This document shows, piece by piece, positions 23,504 through 32,283 of a DNA stretch of 47,823 nucleotides. Location: NCBI GenBank assembly GCA_002070185.1, contig MWCT01000017.1, positions 1 to 47,823 on the forward strand, given 5' to 3'. Made by a program: the position numbers and the translations under genes. Under the pieces are notes generated by a model. The model saw only the letters and a program-made list of their open reading frames with translations, was not told where the DNA came from and made no database searches. This DNA comes from a candidate division BRC1 bacterium ADurb.Bin183. GTDB lineage: Bacteria; Sumerlaeota; Sumerlaeia; MWCT01. Within the stretch, counting starts at the first letter, position 1. Each line of letters starts with the position of its first letter.

Positions 23504-26500
23504 GTGGCAAAAAAAATCGCAATTATATGGTGCGCATTTTTGGCAATGATATTGCCCTACGCCTTTGGTCAAAAACCGGATGCCTCTTTAATTCCATGGA
23601 CAAGGTCAACCGAAGGTCAAATTGAAGCAACGCTCAAACCCGGCTCGACGTATGTGCTTTATGGGAATACCAAAGAAGATATCAAAATCGTAGGCAACGG
23701 CGCCACTATTTTTATCCCCGACGGCGAAGAATGGCTCATTGAGGCGGAAAATCAAATTTCGCTCAGCAATCTGACCGTTGCCGGCGGCGGAAAATTGACA
23801 GCGCTCTCCGCCGCTTTGCAGGACTACACAGGAATCACATTTGCCGACACAGCAAATGGCATCTTTATCAATTCAGCTGGCAACGTGCTGATAAAGCAAT
23901 GCAATTTCCTTCGTATTACCGATACCGGTATCTGGCTGAACGGCGGCGCTAACTGCACGGTCGAACAGTGCGAATTCAAAGATTTCAAAACCGGCGCGCG
24001 CGGTATTGTGAACAACGCATCCACGCTCACAGTCGCCGACTCCCAATTCATCAATATTCCCTTTGAGGCGGTGGCGGTTTGGAACGGCGGCGCCGCCCGC
24101 ATCAAAAACTCCGCATTCACAAACGTGGGAGAGTTCGCTGCCAATTTTGTGGAATCTTCGGGAATCCTTGAGGATTCCTCATTCATTAATTGCACAAAAA
24201 CCGCCCAATATTACAAATCTTCCGCCGCAAAAGAATGCCGCATCTCCCGCTGCATATTGGATTCCTCTACTGCGCCTGTCAACCGGCAAGGCGATCTTAT
24301 CGCCGTTATAGAAGGAAAGCAAAACATCCTTATAGAGGACAACATCATAAAAGGCGCCCTTACCGCCGTTGTCGTTTTGGAAAGCGCCGCCAATATAGAG
24401 GGCAACACATTTACGGAAACCCGGCGCGGTCCTGTTATCAATATTACGAGGGGACAAGCCTTTATTTCCGGTAATTATTCAAAATATACAGAACTCAACG
24501 ACCATTTTTATATTGAAAACTCAACTGTCGTCATAACGGATAACTTTATTTTGGACAGCATGGATAACGGGATTTATGGATGGGATGGCGACATCACGGC
24601 TTATGGAAATTACATCGCGGGAAATAATGTGCTCGGCATCGGCGGAGATAGAAATCCCAGCGGCGCGCCCGGCACGGGATATGGCAGCAATATTGTCGCC
24701 CGATACAATACCATCCTGAATAACGACAACGGCGCCATCGGCATAGATGGGAATAGCCGATTGCTGGCGGAATTCAATATTCTGGGAAACGTTGCAGGCA
24801 CCGCCGAGCCCGCTTCGCTGATTTTTTATCATCCTTCTGACCGCAGCAAAGTCGGCGCCTCAATGGTAGGACGCAGCAAAAATATCATCTTTCGCAACAA
24901 TGCCTGTTTCCGCGGCAAGACAAAAAATATTATGATTTTTGATATTAATAAAAGCGCTGAAATCGGTCCCATAAGTTTGGAAAACCTAATCGTAACCGGC
25001 GCCAATGAAGAAGGGCTTTATGTTGACAACGCCCTCGACCAACTCTCCGTCGCCAGAAGCGCATTTTTCGGGAATATGAAATCCCCGCTCTTCGCCAATT
25101 CGCAGGCGTTCATTTATCAAAACACAACAGCCGTTTTTTCAAAATGTTCCTTCCAGCTCGGAACCGCAACGGCTTATTTGCGCTCCTTTGCACAGCAATC
25201 TGATGCCCGCAACTGTTACTGGGGCTCACCGTCCGGACCTTCCAATCCCGCAACCACATTGCCCAAAGTCGCCTATAAGCCCTATCTTGCCTCTTCTAAA
25301 GTTGAAGGATTTATTCAGGAAGGTTTCAACAGCATTCCCTCTGGCGCAAAACACGTTCTTCAATCATCATTTGCGGATTCTTACAACTGCCGTATCAACG
25401 CCGCGCTAAAAAGTCCTGTTAAAAACGCCGTAATCGGCATGGCGCATTATCGAGAATCGCCGCAGGTTCACCCGCCGGCGGACGCCATACGTTTTCTCGA
25501 TATCTGGCTCGATTCCCGCATCTGGCTCAACGCGGAAAGCGTGAAGATTGCCATTCTCATGCCAACCGCCGAGATGCCCATTTCCTACACCCCAAAGGTT
25601 TACGAGTTTGATGAACGGACAGACACATGGAACAGCAAGACTTTCAACGAGAGCGCTCCGGAAGGTTCGTTCCGAGTTTTGAATCTGACGTATCAAAGCC
25701 CGGCAGAAATGAAAATAGCCGGAACGCTTGCGGTTGGTTATACGGTTGCGGTCACGCCCACGCCCACCCCGCCGCCGCCTACGCCCACGCCGCCCCCAAC
25801 GCCGACCGCCACCCCCGCGCAAACGATTTATGTCACAGGAAAAATTACCGATTTCCAGACCGGCAAACCGGTCAATGGGGCGACCGCCCAGATTGACGGA
25901 GGCTTTTTGCGCGTGTTCAGCGATGCGCAGGGGCGCTTTCACCTCTATGGCGTCGCGTCAGGCGCCCATCAGCTCCAGATGTGGGGATTCGCTTATGAAT
26001 ATAAAAATCAGGCGATAAACGTTCCAATCAGCGGCAAACTCGATGTCGGGACAATTGCCCTCGGCAAAATCGGCGGAACCGTTGTCGGGCGTCTTGTGGA
26101 TAAGCAGACCGGCGATCCCTTGCCCGCTGCAACAGTTCAACTGGATGGCGGAGCTCAATGGCGCACGCTCACCGACTCACAAGGCTACTTCATGCTCATC
26201 TTTGTAACCGCCGGATCGCACAAACTTCAGGCTTGGAATTATGCATACACCGCGCAGGAATTTGACATCGCCGTCAACGCAACAGGCGCAACCGATGTCG
26301 GCGTCAAACAATTCCAGATAGTCCCTAATACAGCACGCGGTCAGATTGTGGATTCTGGAACAGGGCGCCCGATTCTCAACGCCGTTGTGCAGTATGACGG
26401 CGGCGCCGCCGGACGCGCGACTTCAACCAACGCCACTGGACGCTTTGTTCTCGTTGATATTCCGGCGGGCAGCCACCAGCTTCAAACATGGGGCTGGGCT

Positions 26501-27097
26501 TATCAATTCGCCCAAAAAAGCTTCGATCAAACCAGCGGAAACGCAACAGACATAGGACAGATTTCGCTGACTCCCATCGGCGGAACTGTGAACGGACGCC
26601 TCCTTGATGCCGAGAACGGCCTCTCTGTTTACAATGCCGTCGCTCAGCTGGATGGCGGCGCACAAACAGCATGGAAATCCGCCAGCGCCATCAACGGCGA
26701 TTTCATCCTTTATAATATCGCCGCAGGCAGCCATAAGTTTCAAACATGGGGTTATGCCTATCGCTTCATTGAAAAATCAATCGCCGCTGTTGATAACGGC
26801 AACATTAATCTTGGCGACATTCTTATGACTCCCGACCCCAACACATTCAATGGACGCGCCCTTGACGCACAGACTCGTCTGCCCATCGAAAAGGCGCAAG
26901 CGACGCTGACAGGCGGCGGCAAGACCATCACAACAACCAGCTTCCCCGATGGGCGCTTTGTCCTTTTGAATGTTCCCAAAGGCGTCTTTTCCATAAAACT
27001 GGAAGCGCCTGCCAATATAACCGTTTCCTTCACCGCCGCCCATCCGGGCGAAAATAAAAATGTGGAACTGGGCGATGTGTTGATGCCGTCAAAGTAA
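23504..27097 (+). CDS. Secreted right-handed beta-helix protein with five carboxypeptidase-regulatory-like repeats
   Basis: The 1197-aa protein starts at GTG 23504 behind AAAAGG and has a signal peptide (MAKKIAIIWCAFLAMILPYAFGQ). Residues about 60-600 are a parallel beta-helix of the pectate-lyase/NosD type, with recurring short units such as NGIFINSAGNVLIKQCNF and LIEDNIIKG. A middle beta domain (about 620-750) precedes a Pro/Thr linker near 750-775 (TPTPTPPPPTPTP). Five repeats of about 84 aa follow, beginning near residues 778, 861, 945, 1030 and 1116. Each runs G-[KRQ]-[IL]-x-D, then a DGG, then GRF or similar, and four end in a G-[SA]-H-[QK]-[LF]-Q-x-W aromatic motif. These are CarboxypepD_reg-like Ig folds. 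The protein is probably exported to or beyond the cell surface and binds or degrades polysaccharide; no catalytic residues are certain. Confidence 0.85.
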   Translation: MAKKIAIIWCAFLAMILPYAFGQKPDASLIPWTRSTEGQIEATLKPGSTYVLYGNTKEDIKIVGNGATIFIPDGEEWLIEAENQISLSNLTVAGGGKLTALSAALQDYTGITFADTANGIFINSAGNVLIKQCNFLRITDTGIWLNGGANCTVEQCEFKDFKTGARGIVNNASTLTVADSQFINIPFEAVAVWNGGAARIKNSAFTNVGEFAANFVESSGILEDSSFINCTKTAQYYKSSAAKECRISRCILDSSTAPVNRQGDLIAVIEGKQNILIEDNIIKGALTAVVVLESAANIEGNTFTETRRGPVINITRGQAFISGNYSKYTELNDHFYIENSTVVITDNFILDSMDNGIYGWDGDITAYGNYIAGNNVLGIGGDRNPSGAPGTGYGSNIVARYNTILNNDNGAIGIDGNSRLLAEFNILGNVAGTAEPASLIFYHPSDRSKVGASMVGRSKNIIFRNNACFRGKTKNIMIFDINKSAEIGPISLENLIVTGANEEGLYVDNALDQLSVARSAFFGNMKSPLFANSQAFIYQNTTAVFSKCSFQLGTATAYLRSFAQQSDARNCYWGSPSGPSNPATTLPKVAYKPYLASSKVEGFIQEGFNSIPSGAKHVLQSSFADSYNCRINAALKSPVKNAVIGMAHYRESPQVHPPADAIRFLDIWLDSRIWLNAESVKIAILMPTAEMPISYTPKVYEFDERTDTWNSKTFNESAPEGSFRVLNLTYQSPAEMKIAGTLAVGYTVAVTPTPTPPPPTPTPPPTPTATPAQTIYVTGKITDFQTGKPVNGATAQIDGGFLRVFSDAQGRFHLYGVASGAHQLQMWGFAYEYKNQAINVPISGKLDVGTIALGKIGGTVVGRLVDKQTGDPLPAATVQLDGGAQWRTLTDSQGYFMLIFVTAGSHKLQAWNYAYTAQEFDIAVNATGATDVGVKQFQIVPNTARGQIVDSGTGRPILNAVVQYDGGAAGRATSTNATGRFVLVDIPAGSHQLQTWGWAYQFAQKSFDQTSGNATDIGQISLTPIGGTVNGRLLDAENGLSVYNAVAQLDGGAQTAWKSASAINGDFILYNIAAGSHKFQTWGYAYRFIEKSIAAVDNGNINLGDILMTPDPNTFNGRALDAQTRLPIEKAQATLTGGGKTITTTSFPDGRFVLLNVPKGVFSIKLEAPANITVSFTAAHPGENKNVELGDVLMPSK

Positions 27098-27288
27098 CAA
27101 TTATCTCAAAGAAAAATGCGGAAGCGAAATAAGATTACATTAAAGGAATCATCAAGGATAATTACAATAAACACGTAAGGCATTGCGGCGGCGGACATCC
27201 TCAACCTTGTTTATATCAATACTGCGCGCCCAGACAAAAATGCAAACATGGAACCGGAAAATCTCCCGCAGAACCAAGTTTGAAAAAA

Positions 27289-27741
27289 TCAGCGCGCCTT
27301 GACTCCCTTGTTAAAAAGCGCCGCCTGTGAAATGATTTTCTGGTGGTCAAAAGCCAGCGGCGGCGGGGCGTCCATCGGAAACCATTGCGCATCGCCCGCG
27401 TCATCGCCTGCCTGCGGAGTTAATTCCCCCAATCTGCACTGGGCGATATAGACCGCCGAGACAACACGTCCGCGCGGGTCGCGATTTGGAGCATCCGCAA
27501 GCATCAGGAATTTTGTGCGTTCCTCTTCGATGCAAATACCCGTCTCCTCAAAAAATTCGCGGACGGCGCAGGCGGACAGCGTCTCATTTTTTTCCATGAA
27601 CCCGCCCGGCAACGCCCAATATCCCTCAAAGGGTGGATTCTTCCGCTGAATAAGCAACACATGCTGTTTGCCTTTCGCGTCTTCCGCTATCAAAGCCAGA
27701 TCCGCGGTCAGGGCTGGGTAATGATATTTCTTTTCTTCCAT
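27289..27741 (-). CDS. Nudix hydrolase (ADP-ribose pyrophosphatase-like)
   Basis: The 150-aa protein hydrolyses nucleoside diphosphates linked to another moiety. The Nudix box is complete: GGFMEKNETLSACAVREF followed by FEETGI. The segment HVLLIQRKNPPFEGYWALPGG just before it, and the later DPRGRVVSAVYIA, resemble the ADP-ribose or Nudix-regulator group. The ATG at 27741 is used because upstream in-frame codons lie deep inside the preceding gene. It overlaps the 3' end of that gene by 34 nt, so the two are co-transcribed and probably coupled. No NAD-operon genes are nearby to narrow the substrate. Confidence 0.88.
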   Translation of the reverse strand: MEEKKYHYPALTADLALIAEDAKGKQHVLLIQRKNPPFEGYWALPGGFMEKNETLSACAVREFFEETGICIEEERTKFLMLADAPNRDPRGRVVSAVYIAQCRLGELTPQAGDDAGDAQWFPMDAPPPLAFDHQKIISQAALFNKGVKAR

Positions 27742-30164
27742 TTTTCCAAAATAAAAAAAAGTATCAGCCCGATAAGCATCAGGCTGCTCACAATCCCTCC
27801 GATGACAAATGACCAGGGTCTGAAATAACAAACGACTTTGTGTCTGCCCGGCGGAATGAAGACGCCCCATAAGGCATGATTCGCGATGTGCGGCAGGGCG
27901 TCCGCGCCGTTGATGGCGGCTCGCCAGCCGGGATAATACGCCTCGCTGAAAACGAGAATATCCGAACCGCCAACTTTCACCTCATACTCCCTTCGATTGG
28001 GTGTGTATGAAAGCAACTTAACTGATTCCTTCTGCCCTGCGGCTTTTTTATTTTCTGCCAGATTCGGATTGCCTCCCTGCGTCATCGCCCTATTAGCGAT
28101 GGGGAAGTTGGGGTTTTCCAGCGTGGTCGGAATGAGATGCCATTCATTTTCCCCAATTGGAAACGACTCCGCAAGGTATGCGCTTCCCAACGGGTTTTGA
28201 TTCTCATAAATCTGCAAGCCAAAGGTGAAACTTTTTTTCAGTTCCCATCCGGGGAATTCATATTTTTCATAGGATAGCAGGTAGCGGACGTTCAGCGCGG
28301 AAAGCAGATGGGGATTGAATATCTGGATAAGCCGCAGAAATGCGCCGGGCGATTTGGGTTCATGATACCGGCTGATGGCGTTGAAGAACTCCCCATATTT
28401 GCCGATGTAGATGGGATCGTATCCGCGAATGTCCAATATTCCTTTCATCATGCCGCGATTGGGGTAAAGTTCCGGCTGATTCTGGTCGTTCATCCAATCC
28501 ATCAAACTGTCCGTCCACGCAATGCGCTGATGCTGCTTGGCGGCGTCGCTGATAAATCGGCTCAGCTGGGTATCGGGATAAATCTTTTCATAAAACATTC
28601 GCCATGGCACGGCTTCAATTAAGGGCATCCCAAAGTAAAAAAGGTCAACGGCGCACAACGCCAGAATCCAGCACGCGTCCCGCGGTTTTGCTTTTCGCCT
28701 GAGCAAGGCAGCAACCGCGCCCCACGCAAGTATGAGACTCGCGGCAAAAATGAGAATGCTCCTTCGGCTCGCCGCCATCATTTCTTGAACCGGTCCTGTG
28801 AGAGCGTTTAAGATTTTCGGCGAAACGATAGCTTTTATTCCCAGCAATTTCATGAAAGGCAGGGGAGCGATGAGGCATAAAACACATAATATAAAAAGGC
28901 AAAAGGCGGCGATTGCGGAAAATCTCAAACCTCGCCGCATAATCGCCGACGCCTCCCCGTCCGCATTTTTGAGCGTCTGAATAATCATATCTAAAGAGAG
29001 CGAAGATAAATAGCAGATAGCGGTGAGATAAAATATGACCATTCTCCCAGGGACGCGAAAGCGATTAAAGCCGGGAAAAAAAAGATAAAAGAATTTGAAG
29101 ATGGGAGAGTATTTGCCCGTTGCTAACGTAGCCCATGCAATCAGTAAAATCAATGACAACCGATTCCACCGCCGGCGGGTCTGCCTGACGCGCTCATCAA
29201 CGCCGCCCCCGACTTGCCGACGTAAAATCAAAAAAAGCCCCGCAAGAAAAAGAGGCGCGATGCCGATATATCCGTTATATTCCCAGAACCCCAGATTGCC
29301 CCAATAAATATCCTCGCGCCGCTGTGTCCCAAAAAAATTAGGTGCTAAAAATGTCGCCAAAGCGCGCGGTTGAAGGCTGCCGTCTGTGATATATTCCCAG
29401 CCTGCGCCATGCGCGCGTTCATAAGAGCGTTCGATGAACTCCTTCATCGGCATAAATTGCAACGCCGTCAGCCCCACCATCAAGATGCCAGCCGCCGCAT
29501 AACCTGTCAAAAGCCCCGCCCGTTTTTCCTTTTGAAGCCATTGCAGAATAAAAAGAACCGCCATCATGAGCCATGTGTAGAATGCCACCTGCGGACTGCC
29601 CGCAAGCAGCTGAAGCGCCATTAGCAATCCCAGCATTGCCGGCGTCTTTTTTTCCCTGCGCTCAAACCAATCCTCCGCATAATAAAGAATCCACGGCGTC
29701 CATGCGGCTGTCAGAATAAAAAGAACCACGCCGCTATAAAGCCGCGCCGTAAAAAAGGAATTAAAACTGTAAATAAACGCAAAAAGAAAACGCGCCGCCT
29801 TGTGCCGGAGCCATCTTGTGCATAAAAGATAAGCGCCTAACGAAACAAACCAAAGATGTAAAATGGTGATGATTGTGAAAAATATCGGAAGAGGCATAAT
29901 CAGGCAGAGCCAGTTGGGCGGATAAAATAGACCGTTCTGGATATCAGCCTGAAAAGGACGCCCGCTGAAGATGTGCGGATTCCATAAAGGGAAAACACCC
30001 TTCCAAACCCAATCCTTGAAAAACTGTTTGTAAGGGATGTATTGATTGATTAAATCTCCGCCGGATAAAACCTGTCCGCCTACGATAAGGGGAATGCAAA
30101 ATACCAGCCAGAGGAGCAAGAAAACTCCCGCAACGGCAAAAAACTCCCTTTTTTCAAAATTCAT
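27708..30164 (-). CDS. YfhO-like multi-pass membrane protein
   Basis: The 818-aa protein belongs to the bacterial membrane protein YfhO family, distant relatives of GT-C glycosyltransferases. The N-terminal region has the family features GGDLINQYIPYKQFFKDWVW and PLWNPHIFSGRPF after a first membrane span, and a dozen or so spans follow up to about residue 480. A soluble domain of about 290 residues comes next, containing NVRYLLSYEKYEFPGWEL and FSEAYYPGWRAAING, and a last span lies near the end. YfhO proteins add sugars to lipids or teichoic acids in some bacteria; here the acceptor is unknown. The nudix gene overlaps its 3' end. Confidence 0.85.
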   Translation of the reverse strand: MNFEKREFFAVAGVFLLLWLVFCIPLIVGGQVLSGGDLINQYIPYKQFFKDWVWKGVFPLWNPHIFSGRPFQADIQNGLFYPPNWLCLIMPLPIFFTIITILHLWFVSLGAYLLCTRWLRHKAARFLFAFIYSFNSFFTARLYSGVVLFILTAAWTPWILYYAEDWFERREKKTPAMLGLLMALQLLAGSPQVAFYTWLMMAVLFILQWLQKEKRAGLLTGYAAAGILMVGLTALQFMPMKEFIERSYERAHGAGWEYITDGSLQPRALATFLAPNFFGTQRREDIYWGNLGFWEYNGYIGIAPLFLAGLFLILRRQVGGGVDERVRQTRRRWNRLSLILLIAWATLATGKYSPIFKFFYLFFPGFNRFRVPGRMVIFYLTAICYLSSLSLDMIIQTLKNADGEASAIMRRGLRFSAIAAFCLFILCVLCLIAPLPFMKLLGIKAIVSPKILNALTGPVQEMMAASRRSILIFAASLILAWGAVAALLRRKAKPRDACWILALCAVDLFYFGMPLIEAVPWRMFYEKIYPDTQLSRFISDAAKQHQRIAWTDSLMDWMNDQNQPELYPNRGMMKGILDIRGYDPIYIGKYGEFFNAISRYHEPKSPGAFLRLIQIFNPHLLSALNVRYLLSYEKYEFPGWELKKSFTFGLQIYENQNPLGSAYLAESFPIGENEWHLIPTTLENPNFPIANRAMTQGGNPNLAENKKAAGQKESVKLLSYTPNRREYEVKVGGSDILVFSEAYYPGWRAAINGADALPHIANHALWGVFIPPGRHKVVCYFRPWSFVIGGIVSSLMLIGLILFFILEKWKKRNIITQP

Positions 30165-30199
30165 ATTCAGGCGCCCCTTTATGACGCATCTGAATATTA

Positions 30200-31429
30200 T
30201 CAGCGGCAGGGTCCTGTAAAGATTTTATTTTCCTCATCGAATTTCCAACCGGCGGAATTAATCTTCGGGTCAATCGGCTCAAGGTTGCCGGCGTCCAAAA
30301 TCTCTTCCACATCCTTCCAAGGTTTAAGACCCGAAAGGGCGTCCAAGGCGTGGAGGTTCAGATACCCCGACACATTGGCAAGCCGCAGGCACCGTTCAAG
30401 GGAGTAGCCCCGCAGAAAAGCCGCAAGAAATCCGGCAATCGAGGAATCGCCCGACCCGGTGGCGCTGGCGATTTTGGGGACATGATAAGCCGTCGCCCAG
30501 AGTTCGCGGTCTCCCCACAACTCGGGATTTTTGGGCTGCGCCGCGCCCATTTCTGAAAACCTTTCAGAACTTCCCGTGCGGAAATAAAAACCGCGATGCC
30601 CCGATTTCAAAGAAGTCATTTTGCACCCCATTTCAATAAAGGCGCGCGCAAAACGGGAGTATTCCTCAGGGGCGATGGAATTAATAATCTCTGCGCCGCC
30701 CACCTTTTTCCGCCGCGCCCAAAAGTTTTTCGGCTCCAGCATGGCAAACGCTTCCTCAATGGACGGCAGGAAAATATCCACATAAGGCAGGAGCTTTTCC
30801 AGAATTGAGCGCCAGTCTGTTTTACCCGCCTCGCTTGCGGGATCAGGAAGCGCCATATCCAGCGATGTTGTAGCGCCCGCCTTTTTTGCCTTGCGAAAAC
30901 ACTCGACCAATTCGCTCCCGCCGTTGGAATATAAAGCCCGCATAAGCGGCGGATAGCCCATGTGAAAATGGCGGCACTTTTTGACCAGCAAATAGTCTAT
31001 ATCCGCGCTGGTGAATGAGTTGTTTGTACCGGGATGATGAAGGAAGATGCGGTCAATGCCCGGTGGCGCCAGCGCAATAGTATAGGATGTCGCTTCGCCA
31101 GCCGCTATTTTAACACCCTCCGCATGACCATGTTTTTTCAAACGGCGAATGACCAAACTGCCGATATCGTCATCGCCCACCTTTGCCATGAAGACCACCT
31201 TCATGCCAAAGGTCTTGAGACCGATGCCAGTGTTGGAAACAGGACCGCCAGTGGAGAGCGCCGCGCCCCCTACTTGGACGAGCTTGCCCGGCGCGATAAT
31301 CTCCTCAATAGCGCGCGAGCCGCTATCGAAAAATGCGGGAATAATGTCGAAGCAGATATGCCCAGCCATCGCCACATCGTAAGGACGCGTCTTTGATTGA
31401 GAAACTTTTTTTACGGATTTTGTTTTCAT
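30200..31429 (-). CDS. PfkB-family sugar kinase
   Basis: The 409-aa protein is a ribokinase/PfkB-type carbohydrate kinase. The N-terminal strand DVAMAGHICFDIIP, the GG motif STGGPVSNTGIGLKTFG, and the ATP/anion-hole motif ATGSGDSSIAGFLAAFLRG with catalytic base Asp328 are clear. It is longer than most members because of an internal insertion around residues 225-300. Directly upstream on the same strand, 47 nt away, is a D-lyxose isomerase homologue. The pair could turn D-lyxose into D-xylulose and phosphorylate it, or D-mannose into fructose and then fructose phosphate; the substrate is inferred from context only. An AGGAAAC site precedes the ATG. Confidence 0.87.
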   Translation of the reverse strand: MKTKSVKKVSQSKTRPYDVAMAGHICFDIIPAFFDSGSRAIEEIIAPGKLVQVGGAALSTGGPVSNTGIGLKTFGMKVVFMAKVGDDDIGSLVIRRLKKHGHAEGVKIAAGEATSYTIALAPPGIDRIFLHHPGTNNSFTSADIDYLLVKKCRHFHMGYPPLMRALYSNGGSELVECFRKAKKAGATTSLDMALPDPASEAGKTDWRSILEKLLPYVDIFLPSIEEAFAMLEPKNFWARRKKVGGAEIINSIAPEEYSRFARAFIEMGCKMTSLKSGHRGFYFRTGSSERFSEMGAAQPKNPELWGDRELWATAYHVPKIASATGSGDSSIAGFLAAFLRGYSLERCLRLANVSGYLNLHALDALSGLKPWKDVEEILDAGNLEPIDPKINSAGWKFDEENKIFTGPCR

Positions 31430-31476
31430 GCTTGTTTCCTATATTCGCAAATTTTAAATCGTTGTTTGTAATATTG

Positions 31477-32055
31477 TTATTCATCGGAGACAAGGCGATA
31501 CAAGGCTGGTTCATCCTCGTCAATAGCTTCGAAGCGACCTACGTCCTTGTTCGTGAAGATATTGTCATGAGCATCGTCATTGTATGTGGAGACCTCGCCG
31601 ATGATGCAATATTCGCTGACCGCCCAGAACTGATGGAAGGAGCCTGTTTTCAGCGTCACCCGCTCGCCTGATTTAAGGAAAAGAATCGTCCCGCTCACAA
31701 ATTCGGCAGGCTTTCCGTTAAGAAGGATTTTTGCGATGCCGTTTGAAATCTGGCACTCGCCCTTTTCATCCTGCGCAAAAATCTGAATGGCAAGAACGCC
31801 AATGCGGCAGATGATATCCTCCTGTTTTGCGTTGTGTTTGTGGATAGGCGTAATCTGCCCCTGTTTTGCAAACATAATCTTTTCGCAATATTCCGGCAGT
31901 TCTGCCAAATTGACCAGCGTAAGACCATATTTTGAAAAATCGCCGAGCCCAAAGCCGGTCACGTCCCAGCGGGGCTCCGGCGGCAGATGCCAATGATGGC
32001 GCTCAAAGGCGAGCATGGCATCTGCAATGGCGCGATTAATCTCAGACCGTTTCAT
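31477..32055 (-). CDS. D-lyxose/D-mannose isomerase family protein
   Basis: The 192-aa cupin-fold protein matches the D-lyxose ketol-isomerase family (DUF1498, YdaE-like), which interconverts D-lyxose and D-xylulose, often also D-mannose and D-fructose. The metal ligands are visible: His72 and His74 in PIHKHNAKQED, Glu79, and His141 in GSFHQFW. Length fits the family. It starts at the ATG at 32055 with GGAG upstream, and is the first gene of the pair with the PfkB kinase. A clear promoter with a palindrome lies 35-65 nt upstream. Confidence 0.88.
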   Translation of the reverse strand: MKRSEINRAIADAMLAFERHHWHLPPEPRWDVTGFGLGDFSKYGLTLVNLAELPEYCEKIMFAKQGQITPIHKHNAKQEDIICRIGVLAIQIFAQDEKGECQISNGIAKILLNGKPAEFVSGTILFLKSGERVTLKTGSFHQFWAVSEYCIIGEVSTYNDDAHDNIFTNKDVGRFEAIDEDEPALYRLVSDE

Positions 32056-32087
32056 ATTTTCATCAACTCCTTCAGCAAGTTAATAAG

Positions 32088-32099
32088 ATGTATATACAT
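32088..32099. promoter_or_regulatory. 12-nt palindrome over the -10 box of the isomerase/kinase operon
   Basis: ATGTATATACAT is a perfect palindrome and covers the predicted -10 of the minus-strand promoter. It could be an operator for a sugar-responsive repressor; AT-rich palindromes also arise by chance. Confidence 0.4.
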
Positions 32100-32120
32100 A
32101 TCTGCCCCTTACAGTGTCAA
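32091..32120 (-). promoter_or_regulatory. Promoter of the lyxose isomerase-PfkB operon
   Basis: On the minus strand a perfect -35 TTGACA (32120-32115) and a -10 TATATA (32096-32091) are 18 nt apart. The predicted start, near 32084, gives a leader of about 30 nt before the ATG at 32055. Confidence 0.6.
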
Positions 32121-32283
32121 TGAATTTTTGCCCTTTTTTCAATTTATAATTGCACCATAAATAGAAGCCCGACGACAATCCAAAAATCACTCTACTAAAA
32201 TATTTTGTCGTTTTTTCATTGCGTTTGCATATCATGAAAAAAAATATCTTTTTTCGTGATGCATGAATGGAAGGAGGCAACAG

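Noticed and set aside
25753..25822. Short tandem repeat of CCC/ACG units as a possible microsatellite or CRISPR-like array
   Set aside because: It encodes the Pro/Thr linker of the beta-helix protein; the units are codon-level repeats without spacers.
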